Shown here one piece after another: positions 50,512 through 58,439 of a stretch of DNA of 64,000 nucleotides. The stretch covers positions 29,374 through 93,373 of the forward strand of contig NZ_LMCF01000032.1 of the NCBI RefSeq assembly GCF_001623075.1, written 5' to 3'. The first letter of the stretch is position 1; each line of letters opens with the position of its first letter. The DNA is from Pseudovibrio sp. Ad37 (lineage in GTDB: Bacteria > Pseudomonadota > Alphaproteobacteria > Rhizobiales > Stappiaceae). Both the position numbers and the translations under genes were made by a program. The notes under the pieces are model-generated. The model saw nothing but the letters and a program-made list of their open reading frames with translations. It was not told the DNA's origin and ran no database searches.

Positions 50512-50721
50512 TTGGAAAATGAAGGCGGAAAGAAGAGGCCTAGTAAAACACTTGTGGTTACAGGCATACTTGGCTGGCTTCTTGTTATTTGGGAGTTTCT
50601 GTATTTCCTCACACGTATTCCTGTCCTCATAATACTGAGAACAGGTGCAGCCTTCTTTGCTCTCGAAAAGGTCTTAGATGTCGTGCTTGGGCGTATCTTC
50701 AGAAGAAAGCCCAAGCAATAA
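50512..50721 (+). CDS. Small single-span membrane protein
   Basis: A 69-residue protein with a polar, lysine-rich N-terminus, a hydrophobic stretch (TLVVTGILGWLLVIWEFLYFL, plus VLIILRTGAAFFALEKVL) and a basic C-terminal tail (GRIFRRKPKQ), so one or two membrane segments with an inside C-terminus. TTG at 50512 follows a strong GGGGAGGAG site. No known family; may be an unannotated small membrane regulator. Confidence 0.55.
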   Translation: MENEGGKKRPSKTLVVTGILGWLLVIWEFLYFLTRIPVLIILRTGAAFFALEKVLDVVLGRIFRRKPKQ

Positions 50722-50829
50722 ATCCCCCATAAACGCACTAACAAATAGCCTCCTACACTCCACCTTTGAATGGCTGACGGGGCTTGGCAAGTTCTGTTAG
50801 GCTTCTCCTGAATTTCAGGGGAGGGGTTT

Positions 50830-51603
50830 ATGGCGGTTGGTTTTGAGGTTGAGGGGACGACGGCGGTTATTACGCTGGATAGACCTGAACGGCGCAATGC
50901 GGTGGATGGGGAGACGGCGCAGCTGCTGGTGGATGCCTTTACTCGTTTTGATGAGGACGACAGCCTCTCCGTTGCCGTGTTCACCGGGTCTCAAGGCACG
51001 TTCTGCGCGGGGGCTGACCTTAAAGCCATCTCAGAAGGCAAGCTTAATACTCTGCAAGAGGAAGGCGACTTCGCGCCGATGGGCCCGTCTCGAATGCGGC
51101 TTTCAAAACCAGTGATAGCGGCGATTGAGGGCCATGCAGTGGCTGGGGGGCTGGAGCTGGCGCTTTGGGCGGATATGCGTGTTGCCGGAAAATCTGCGGT
51201 GTTTGGCGTCTATTGCCGGCGGTTTGGCGTGCCACTGATTGATATGGGTACCATCCGCCTGCCGCGTTTGATCGGCCAATCCCGCGCCGCAGATATGATC
51301 CTGACAGGACGCAGTGTGAGCGGTGAGGAAGCCGTGGCTTTTGGCCTCGTCAACCGCCTCGTGGAAGACGGGGAGGCTCTCACCAGGGCGAAGGAATTGG
51401 CGGCGCATATGGCGCAATTTCCGCAAATGTGCATGCGCAGTGACCGGCTTTCCATGTTTGAACAGTGGGACATGACAGAAGCAGAAGCGATCAGGAACGA
51501 GATGCGGCGCGGCCTTTCGGTAATCTCCAGCGGAGAGACCGTTTCCGGCGCAACGGCTTTCAGCCACGGCAAAGGGCGGCATGGCGTTGGGGTGGAAAGC
51601 TGA
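50830..51603 (+). CDS. Enoyl-CoA hydratase/isomerase (crotonase) family protein
   Basis: A 257-residue crotonase with both oxyanion-hole regions: GTFCAGADLKAISEGK (about residues 57-72) and EGHAVAGGLELALWADMRVA (about 100-119). After this come FGVPLIDMGTIRLPRLIG and the C-terminal helices. The catalytic glutamate position after the second oxyanion loop (RRFGVPLID) lacks the usual GEPE-type Glu of a hydratase, so it may be an isomerase or a decarboxylase-like member. GGGAGGGG marks the ATG. It stands apart from the acyl-CoA island at 20-30 kb. Confidence 0.85.
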   Translation: MAVGFEVEGTTAVITLDRPERRNAVDGETAQLLVDAFTRFDEDDSLSVAVFTGSQGTFCAGADLKAISEGKLNTLQEEGDFAPMGPSRMRLSKPVIAAIEGHAVAGGLELALWADMRVAGKSAVFGVYCRRFGVPLIDMGTIRLPRLIGQSRAADMILTGRSVSGEEAVAFGLVNRLVEDGEALTRAKELAAHMAQFPQMCMRSDRLSMFEQWDMTEAEAIRNEMRRGLSVISSGETVSGATAFSHGKGRHGVGVES

Positions 51604-51848
51604 CATGCCCCGTTGCTTTAGCTAAAGCCTCCCTCCCGTAATTCTTCAGATCTTGTTGAGCAGACGTTGGCTCTGATTGAGGGCCGGCGATAGATGTAAT
51701 TCTCTGCATTCTGGTAGGTCCGCTTACACGCTGTTTTGGCTGATCACTTTCCACCGTTCAGGCGACAAACGATACTCCATCCAACTCTTGGCTGAAACGA
51801 GGAGATCACGAGTGGTTTGTAAGACTTGTGAGGTTTTCCGAGGTGACA

Positions 51849-53006
51849 ATGGCTGACTATGACACGTGGATGAGAGCTGTTGCCAAAGTCCTGAGCATTG
51901 ATCTACCGCCAGCTCAAGCTGCAGCGGGGTCTGCAAGCGCACGTGAAACGCCTCCGGATAACAGCCCCATCAAGGTGCAAACCAAACCAGATGGAACCAT
52001 GGTCATTGAGCCGGACTCCGTGCCCTCAGCCTTTCAATATGGCAACACAAATGGCGGCAAACAGCCCTATGGCAACATGTTTGGCATTTCTGAAGAGCAT
52101 GCCATGGATGTGACAGGCAAGGTCAGTCCTCCTGTAACGGGCGGTGCTGCCAATGCGGAAAATGTGCTGTCTTATGACGCGTCTGGCGTGGTGCAGGATT
52201 ATCCGTACATGGAAAATGCCGTGATTAAGCGACCAAACGCGTATTCCGCTGGACCGGATTCCCCGCCAACCTTTGTGGGCGCTGAGCTGCTGGTGCACGA
52301 AGCTAAGATCCTCGCCGCACTTGGTGAGTTTGATCAGGCGCTCGGCAGTGAGAATATTTTGAAGCTGAAAGGCGCAGGCCTGACAGAGTTCGGGGAGCCA
52401 TTCGCCATCCGTGAAAAACTGAAGGGTGGGTCGCTGGATGATCGCCTTCCAGCAGACAAAGGCATGGGCGAGGAGCCGCTCAACGACTTCGCCGGAGGTC
52501 TGCTGGCCGGGGTCGCGTTTTTGCAAAAGCGGAACATCTTTCATCAGGACCTGAACATCGACACCATCCAGTTTCGTGAGGAAGACAGCACAGAGCCGGT
52601 GATCACCAGCTTTGACTATGCAACGGCGCATGAGGGTGTTGCCTCCGATTGTGAGGATGGCCAGCATTTTGAAATGGAGATTGGCGGCACGCCGAACAAC
52701 CAACCGCCTGAACGATTTGTTGATGGGGCAGAGCTGTCCTCAAAGGTGGATTCCTGGGCCGGTGGTTTGGTGCTTGTTGCGGCAGCTGCTGGCAAGAATG
52801 CGCAGCAGGAGCTGATTGATGACCTTCAGGAGTTCCGCAGTGGCAGCAGCAATGATCAATCTTTGCTGGATGAGAAGCTGGAAGCGCGGTTGGACGGCAC
52901 CCCGGACAACATCAAGGGTGCGATTAAAGGATTGCTGAAACTATCTCCGGAAGAACGCTTATCAGCCGAAGAGGCTTTGGGTGTTGTTGGCGCCCGTCCG
53001 GAATAA
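51849..53006 (+). CDS. Eukaryotic-like kinase-fold protein with degraded active site
   Basis: A 385-residue protein with a Ser/Thr-kinase-like domain in residues about 105-380 and a loosely ordered N-terminus. Aligned motifs: Lys127 in NAVIKRP (VAIK), Glu151 in VHEAKILAAL (helix C), hinge FAIREKLKGGSLDDRL, HQDLN (232-236, HRD-like), SFDYA (254-258, in place of DFG), PPE (286-288), VDSWAGG (DxWSxG) and Arg370 in EERLSAEEAL. The loss of the DFG aspartate (Ser254) and of the metal-binding Asn argues for a pseudokinase or an unusual enzyme. There is no membrane helix. It could be a secreted effector or a cytosolic regulator. Confidence 0.7.
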   Translation: MADYDTWMRAVAKVLSIDLPPAQAAAGSASARETPPDNSPIKVQTKPDGTMVIEPDSVPSAFQYGNTNGGKQPYGNMFGISEEHAMDVTGKVSPPVTGGAANAENVLSYDASGVVQDYPYMENAVIKRPNAYSAGPDSPPTFVGAELLVHEAKILAALGEFDQALGSENILKLKGAGLTEFGEPFAIREKLKGGSLDDRLPADKGMGEEPLNDFAGGLLAGVAFLQKRNIFHQDLNIDTIQFREEDSTEPVITSFDYATAHEGVASDCEDGQHFEMEIGGTPNNQPPERFVDGAELSSKVDSWAGGLVLVAAAAGKNAQQELIDDLQEFRSGSSNDQSLLDEKLEARLDGTPDNIKGAIKGLLKLSPEERLSAEEALGVVGARPE

Positions 53007-53045
53007 GGCGAAGCGAAAATTTATTCCTGAATATAACTGGTAGCG

Positions 53046-53081
53046 CAGGGTCTTTAGATTATTCTTCTGCTAAAGGCCCTG
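53046..53081. terminator. Hairpin after the kinase-like gene
   Basis: CAGGGTCTTTAG and CTAAAGGCCCTG pair over 12 bases with one mismatch and a 12-base loop. It lies 40 bases past the stop of the kinase-like gene and before the Crp/Fnr gene. The tail is not a clean T-run, so termination is probable but not certain. Confidence 0.55.
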
Positions 53082-53151
53082 ATTGCGCTAAACGCTTTTA
53101 TGCACTATGCCAAGAACATACGCATTTTCGGGGGCGTTTCAGGAGGGAAAC

Positions 53152-53820
53152 ATGACAATCGCTGCTGCTAACTGAATCGATCGGTTCCAAGGCCTTTCCA
53201 AGCTGGAAAATCACATCAGGGAAATTCTGGTTAATCGTAGCACCATTGTTTCCGTGCCTGCCGGCACCATCATCTTTGGCCCCGGTAAAGCCCCAGAAAA
53301 CCTCCTGCTTTTGCTTTCGGGTTCCGTGCGCGTGCAGCAGCTTTCTGAAGGTGGACGCGAGATCATTCTCTACCGCGTGCATGCAGGCGAAAGCTGCGTG
53401 CTGACGACGGCCTGTCTGCTGGCTTATGAGGATTATTCAGCAGAAGGCATTGCGGAGACAGACACGCAGGCAGTCGCTATTCCGCGCATGGTTTTTGATG
53501 ATCTCATTGCCCAATCCGAAACCTTCCGCCGCTTTGTGTTCTCTGCCTACTCCAAGCGCATCACGGACTTGTTTCTGGTGATCGAGGAGATTGCGTTTCA
53601 ACGCATGGACATCCGCCTTGCGCAAAAACTGCTGGAACTTGCTGGCAGCAGCAAGCGGGTGGCCACCACGCACCAGCAAATGGCAGCAGAACTGGGCACG
53701 GCGCGCGAGGTCATCTCCCGCCAACTGCGCGAGTTCCAGCGCCGTGACTGGATCACCCAATCCCGAGGTACCATCGAGATTGTTGACCGCGCCGGACTGG
53801 AAGTTCTGGCAAAAGCCTAG
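53152..53820 (+). pseudogene. Crp/Fnr-family regulator with in-frame TGA at codon 7
   Basis: A textbook start (AGGAGGGAAAC then ATG at 53152) reads MTIAAN and meets TGA at 53170-53172. The frame then continues as IDRFQGLSKLENHIREIL into the cyclic-nucleotide-like beta barrel (VPAGTIIFGPGKAPENLLLLLSG) and a normal HTH (TTHQQMAAELGTAREVISRQLREFQRRDWI). A TGG-to-TGA change fits what homologs would show. Otherwise the 188-residue frame from GTG 53254 would lack the first helices. So it is a nonsense mutant, a reinitiated short protein, or a sequence error. It lies upstream of the sulfide-oxidation genes that such regulators commonly control. Confidence 0.75.
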
Positions 53821-53930
53821 AGCGCATTCCCGAAAAGTGGTTCCGGTTTTCGAATAAGAATACGCGTGAAATTAAGGCTTCAGAGCTTGGTGCGTGAATG
53901 CACATAAACGCGACATGCTTAAAATCTTCA
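53817..53930 (+). repeat. TAGAGCGC dispersed repeat with internal hairpin (copy B)
   Basis: Fills the whole gap between the Crp/Fnr stop and the stop of the convergent GT29-fusion gene. It aligns end to end with the minus strand of the repeat at 3505-3610: TAGAGCGC start, hairpin (CGAAAA...TTTTCG here), AAGAAT, GTGAATG and an ACGCG block. The hairpin arms differ between copies but pairing is kept. The TAG of its first bases is the Crp/Fnr stop codon. Confidence 0.7.
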
Positions 53931-55172
53931 GAGTTTAAGAGCAACCCTCGGATCGCGAGCCATCCATTTTACGAGGAACTTCTTTTCGAGCTCATAGTTA
54001 TGGTCTTGGTGTGCTTTGTCCAGATCAATGTGATTGGTGTTTGTTGCGGTAGCAAAAAAGTCAAACCCATAAACATCTATCTGCCCGTATCCGCCAAGTT
54101 CCTCCAAGAGGCAAAGAAGCACAAAGCCGGTACTTGTCTTTCTGGTGGTGCGGTTAAGATAGCGTTTGAGCTCAGTTTTTTTCAGCAGGTAAACGATGTC
54201 GGTCTGTTTTACCAACCACTGAGGAAGAGAAAAACTCCTGTTGGCAGGTGTCCAGATAACCCGTTGTATTTGCTTGCTATAGACGAAGCTCTTGGGAACA
54301 CTCATGCTTGTCGCGACCCAGGATAGTTTTTGTCCATGGCTGCTCGTATGAGGTATTGCTCCGCGATTTAGCCTGATGACAAGATCATGTGCGTCAATCT
54401 CTGCACCATATTGCTTTTCGCTCAGTGAACGCGCGTTTCCTACAACAGCGATACGTTTTCCAGCGATATCATCTCTCAGCTGTTGTTTGGAAACATACCC
54501 CTTAAAAAGCTTCATGCGTAGCAGCCGCAAAATGTGTTTACGCTTTGCAAGTGAGTTGGCGCGCCTTCGCTGACGATAGACCTTTTTCAGGTCTTGACGC
54601 CCCTTTTGAGACAACTGCCAGGTGATGTAAAACTGCTGATCGTTCGTAGCACTTCGAAGGACGTCAACATAAGGGAAGTACTCAGAGAGTTTGTCGAGCC
54701 ACCACGGGGAGGGCTTCACTGTACAGTGGGCGTTCGAACCGTCTGGAAGTAGAGCTGTCGCATAGAGCGTCGGGATGTGAAAGATAACTTTCGCTGATTT
54801 TGCTCTGATGTCTTTAAGAACAAGATCCAGTTCAGTTTCCGGTACATGCTCCAATACATCGGTATTCAGAACAAGGTCGAACTTCCCTTGAGGATTGCTA
54901 CAATACTCAGGAATTGACGGATCGTATCGGTGTGCTTCGCTTTTAAGAAGTGTTGCCACGTCATCAATAAGTGAGCTTTTCCCACAGCCATAATCGAGAA
55001 TGGTTTTGGGCTGAGCATCCGCAGCCAGCGGCAATATGATATCCATCATATAGGATGAAGACGTGCCGTATCCGGGGTTAGATCTATGAAGTTGAGCGTA
55101 AAGCTCGCGGTTTTTTACAGAAACTTCGGTCAACTGGAACCCCAACTGCTTTCTGGCGCATGTCTCGGGCAA
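53928..55172 (-). CDS. Methyltransferase-GT29 (sialyltransferase-like) fusion protein
   Basis: A 414-residue protein of two parts. Residues about 40-170 form a class I SAM methyltransferase (TILDYGCGKSSL motif I at 57-68, FDLVLNTDVLEHVPE at 98-112). Residues about 239-400 carry the GT29 sialylmotifs: L (KRIAVVGNARSL, then GAEIDAHDLVIRLNRG), S (TSTGFVLLCLLEEL, then IDVYGFDFF) and VS (His391...Glu396). The GT29 family transfers sialic acid from CMP-sugars. There is no signal peptide. TTG at 55172 with GGGGAG six bases upstream is the preferred start. It may decorate lipopolysaccharide or capsule; acceptor and donor unknown. Confidence 0.78.
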   Translation of the reverse strand: MPETCARKQLGFQLTEVSVKNRELYAQLHRSNPGYGTSSSYMMDIILPLAADAQPKTILDYGCGKSSLIDDVATLLKSEAHRYDPSIPEYCSNPQGKFDLVLNTDVLEHVPETELDLVLKDIRAKSAKVIFHIPTLYATALLPDGSNAHCTVKPSPWWLDKLSEYFPYVDVLRSATNDQQFYITWQLSQKGRQDLKKVYRQRRRANSLAKRKHILRLLRMKLFKGYVSKQQLRDDIAGKRIAVVGNARSLSEKQYGAEIDAHDLVIRLNRGAIPHTSSHGQKLSWVATSMSVPKSFVYSKQIQRVIWTPANRSFSLPQWLVKQTDIVYLLKKTELKRYLNRTTRKTSTGFVLLCLLEELGGYGQIDVYGFDFFATATNTNHIDLDKAHQDHNYELEKKFLVKWMARDPRVALKL

Positions 55173-55403
55173 TCGGATCTCCCCGCAGTGCCCTTCAACG
55201 CCATGCTAGCCAGAAATTGGGTCTCTGAAACCTATGGATTGTTCTGGGATGGCCAGCTGGCATTATGGCCTTTGGGCATTTCGCATTGATTTTTAAGGCG
55301 CTTCGAAGAAAAGAGGGGCTTGGAGCCGAGTTTGGTGACTTCGTCACTGAAGCCTTTGCGAAGACTCGTTATCCGTTAGGCCACGTACCTGGAGGACGAG
55401 ACT

Positions 55404-55616
55404 ATGATGGCTAACGTTGGAACTATTGATCGCATTCTTCGCTTTATTATCGGTGTTGTGCTGATTGCACTGCCGTTGTCTACCAACATTTCTTTGTTTA
55501 TGCAGCCACTTTTCTTTTATGGCGCAATCATCGTCGGCATTGTAATGCTGCTGGTCTCCGCCGTGCGGATTTGCCCGTTCTACTCCATTTTTGGAATTAA
55601 AACCTGCCGCGTTTAA
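55404..55616 (+). CDS. YgaP-like small membrane protein (DUF2892)
   Basis: A 70-residue membrane protein with two hydrophobic helices and the DUF2892 signature: MANVGTIDRILRFIIGVVLIAL at the start and RICPFYSIFGIKTC at the end. The family matches the membrane part of YgaP, a rhodanese fusion. It is the first gene of a sulfide/persulfide cassette; the CPxYxIFGIxTC cysteines suggest interaction with sulfane sulfur or thiols. Starts at ATG after GGAGGACGAG. Confidence 0.85.
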   Translation: MMANVGTIDRILRFIIGVVLIALPLSTNISLFMQPLFFYGAIIVGIVMLLVSAVRICPFYSIFGIKTCRV

Positions 55617-55764
55617 GCATGTTTCTGGAGATCACAAACTGATTTCCGACAAAAAAATATAATAAGAAATGCTTAGGCGGCTGTGCAGGCGGTCGAACAC
55701 GAAAATAAACAAGTGCACGTACCATCGACCGCCACTGCGCACGCGTTAACTTATTGAGGAAGTT

Positions 55765-56649
55765 ATGACGAACTACCCCGTGAACATGGCTGTCGAGCCT
55801 GAAGTCAGGGCCTTTTTTGACCCCGGCACCAATACAATCAGCTATGTGGTGAAGGATCCTGCCTCATCTTCTGTTGCCATCGTCGATTCCGTTATGGATA
55901 TCAACTATGCAGCGGGCCGCATCACCTATGACAATGCGGATGAGATCATCAAATACGTGCAGGACAATGGCCTGACGGTTGAATGGCTGATTGAGACCCA
56001 TGTTCATGCAGATCACCTCTCAGCAGCTCCGTACATTCAGGAGAAGCTGGGCGGCAAAATCGGCATTGGTGAGAACATCACCGTGGTTCAGGACACATTT
56101 GGCAAGGTGTTCAATGAGGGAACCGAATTCCAGCGCGATGGAAGCCAGTTTGACAAGCTGTTCAAGGACGGGGACAGCTATCAGATCGGTACCATGACTG
56201 CGTTTGCCATTCACACTCCGGGGCACACTCCGGCTTGCATGGTTCATGTGGTGGGCAATGCAACGTTTGCGGGCGATACCCTGTTTATGCCGGATGGCGG
56301 GTCTGCTCGTGCAGACTTCCCGGGCGGGGATGCAGCAACTCTTTATGACAGCATCCAGAAGGTACTGTCGCTGCCCGACGAGATGCGCTTGTTCATGTGC
56401 CACGACTACGGCCCGAATGGCCGCGACATTGAGTGGGAAACCTCAGTGGGCGCGGAGAAAGAACACAACATCCACGTTGGTAAAGGTCACTCCCGCGAAG
56501 ATTTCATCAAATTCCGCACCGAGCGTGATGCACAGCTGGACGTACCAAAGCTGATCATTCCGTCTTTGCAGGTGAACATGCGTGCAGGTGCAGTGCCGAC
56601 CGATGAGGACGGCGTTCCAATGCTCAAAGTGCCAGTCAACGCACTTTGA
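55765..56649 (+). CDS. blh: MBL-fold persulfide dioxygenase-like protein (Blh type)
   Basis: A 294-residue metallo-beta-lactamase-fold protein with iron/zinc ligands in ETHVHADHLSA (about residues 75-85), HTPGHTPACM, GDTLFMPDGGSARADFPGGDA and MCHDYGP. This set matches ETHE1/persulfide dioxygenases and the Blh (beta-lactamase-hydrolase-like) proteins of alphaproteobacterial biofilm/sulfide operons. It likely oxidises glutathione persulfide to sulfite in the cytoplasm. The neighbouring gene encodes the phosphatase-SQR part that in some bacteria is fused to this protein. Confidence 0.9.
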   Translation: MTNYPVNMAVEPEVRAFFDPGTNTISYVVKDPASSSVAIVDSVMDINYAAGRITYDNADEIIKYVQDNGLTVEWLIETHVHADHLSAAPYIQEKLGGKIGIGENITVVQDTFGKVFNEGTEFQRDGSQFDKLFKDGDSYQIGTMTAFAIHTPGHTPACMVHVVGNATFAGDTLFMPDGGSARADFPGGDAATLYDSIQKVLSLPDEMRLFMCHDYGPNGRDIEWETSVGAEKEHNIHVGKGHSREDFIKFRTERDAQLDVPKLIIPSLQVNMRAGAVPTDEDGVPMLKVPVNAL

Positions 56650-56676
56650 TCTGATGATGTGAGGAGGGGAAACATC

Positions 56677-58350
56677 ATGGATATTAAGAGTATCAGCTCA
56701 TCACTTTCTGTCTGTCCGCAGATTACTGCACAAGACGTTCAGAAGATTGCGGACCTGGGCTTCCGCAGTATTGTTTGCAACCGTCCGGACGGGGAAGGTG
56801 CAGACCAGCCAGTGTTTGACGAGATTGAAGCTGCAGCGAAAAAGCTAGGTCTGGAAACACGCTATCTGCCGGTTATTTCCGGTAAGGTGTCTGACGAAGA
56901 CGCCGAGGCCTTTGGCAAGGCAATGAACGAAATTCCGCGCCCTGTGCTGGCCTACTGCCGCACTGGCACGCGCTGCGCCACGCTGTGGTCCCTCAGTCAG
57001 GCTGAGACTTTGACCGTGGCCGATATTCTGGCAGCCACTAAGTCCGCTGGCTATGACATGGCAGGCGTCGTGCGCCGCATTGCCAATGGTGGCAGAACAC
57101 CAACGGACCGTGCAGATGCCTCGTTTGATGTGGTGATTGTTGGTGGCGGTGCTGCTGGCATTGCCGTGGCCGCGAGTTTAAAATCCCGTAAGAGCGATCT
57201 TGAGATCGCTGTCATTGATCCTGCTGATATTCATTACTATCAGCCGGGTTGGACCATGGTTGGCGGTGGCATCTTCAATGCCTCCCAGACCGCTAAAACC
57301 ATGGGCGCTCTGATTCCGCGAGGCGTGCACTGGCTCAAATCCGCTGTGGCTGCGTTTGAACCGCAAGACAATGCGGTCATTCTGGATGGTTGCCGTGTCG
57401 TGAAATACGACCGCCTTGTGGTGTGCCCCGGCCTGAAGCTGGACTGGCACAAGGTGGAGGGTCTTGTATCCACGCTTGGCAAGCACGGCGTAACCTCCAA
57501 CTATCGTTACGATCTGGCGTCCTACACATGGGAGCTGGTGAGCAACATGAAGGAGGGCCGTGCGCTCTTCACCCAGCCGCCAATGCCAATCAAGTGTGCT
57601 GGTGCACCGCAAAAAGCGCTTTATCTTTCCGGTGACTACTGGCGCAAGCAAGGTGTTTTGAAGAACATCGACATCCAGTTCCACAATGCTGGTGGTGTGC
57701 TGTTTGGTGTGAAGGACTATGTGCCTGCGCTGGAAAAATACATCGACCTGTACAACGCAGACCTCAACTTCTTCAACAATCTGGTCGCCATTGATGGCCC
57801 TGCAAAGAAGGCATGGTTTGACGTGGCAAAGCCGGACGCGCCAGTTGAGCGGGTGGAAGTTGATTTCGACATGATCCACGTGTGCCCACCGCAATCTGCT
57901 CCGGACTTCATCCGCGTCTCGCCACTGGCGGATGCCGCCGGATGGGTGGATGTGGATCAGATAACGCTGCGCCACAAAACGCACAGCAACATCTGGTCGC
58001 TGGGTGATGTGATGAACGCACCCAATGCAAAAACAGCTGCTGCAGCTCGCATGCAAGCGCCAATCGTTGCTGAAAACCTCGTTGCAGACATCGAAGGTCG
58101 CTCACAACCAGCGATGTACAACGGCTATGGCTCCTGCCCGCTCACCGTGGAGCGCGGCAAAATCGTACTGGCTGAGTTCGGGTATGGCGGAACCTTGCTG
58201 CCAAGCTTCCCCACATGGCTGCTGGATGGCACCAAGCCAACCCGCGCGGCGTGGATCCTGAAAGAGCAGATCCTGCCGCCGGTTTACTGGTGGGCAATGC
58301 TGCGCGGCAAGGAATGGATGATCAAGCCTGAGAAGGTTAGCGCAAGCTAA
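56677..58350 (+). CDS. DUF442 phosphatase-like domain fused to sulfide:quinone oxidoreductase
   Basis: A 557-residue protein. Residues about 1-110 are a TIGR01244/DUF442 domain (SVCPQITAQDVQKIADLGFRSIVCNRPDGE and the phosphatase loop YCRTGTRCATLW). The remainder is an FAD disulfide oxidoreductase: VVIVGGGAAGIAVAASLKSR, YYQPGWTMVGGG, a putative redox cysteine in PIKCAGAPQKALYL, and VCPPQSAPDFI, matching type II sulfide:quinone oxidoreductase. It should pass electrons from H2S to quinone, giving persulfide to the dioxygenase encoded upstream. GAGGAGGGG marks the ATG. Confidence 0.9.
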   Translation: MDIKSISSSLSVCPQITAQDVQKIADLGFRSIVCNRPDGEGADQPVFDEIEAAAKKLGLETRYLPVISGKVSDEDAEAFGKAMNEIPRPVLAYCRTGTRCATLWSLSQAETLTVADILAATKSAGYDMAGVVRRIANGGRTPTDRADASFDVVIVGGGAAGIAVAASLKSRKSDLEIAVIDPADIHYYQPGWTMVGGGIFNASQTAKTMGALIPRGVHWLKSAVAAFEPQDNAVILDGCRVVKYDRLVVCPGLKLDWHKVEGLVSTLGKHGVTSNYRYDLASYTWELVSNMKEGRALFTQPPMPIKCAGAPQKALYLSGDYWRKQGVLKNIDIQFHNAGGVLFGVKDYVPALEKYIDLYNADLNFFNNLVAIDGPAKKAWFDVAKPDAPVERVEVDFDMIHVCPPQSAPDFIRVSPLADAAGWVDVDQITLRHKTHSNIWSLGDVMNAPNAKTAAAARMQAPIVAENLVADIEGRSQPAMYNGYGSCPLTVERGKIVLAEFGYGGTLLPSFPTWLLDGTKPTRAAWILKEQILPPVYWWAMLRGKEWMIKPEKVSAS

Positions 58351-58439
58351 AATAAGCATTGCGGCCTTTGCTGAATTACTATCATGTGTCCGGGGGAGCT
58401 GCTTCCCCGGATTAATCTATGCACTTTGAAGGCAGACCC

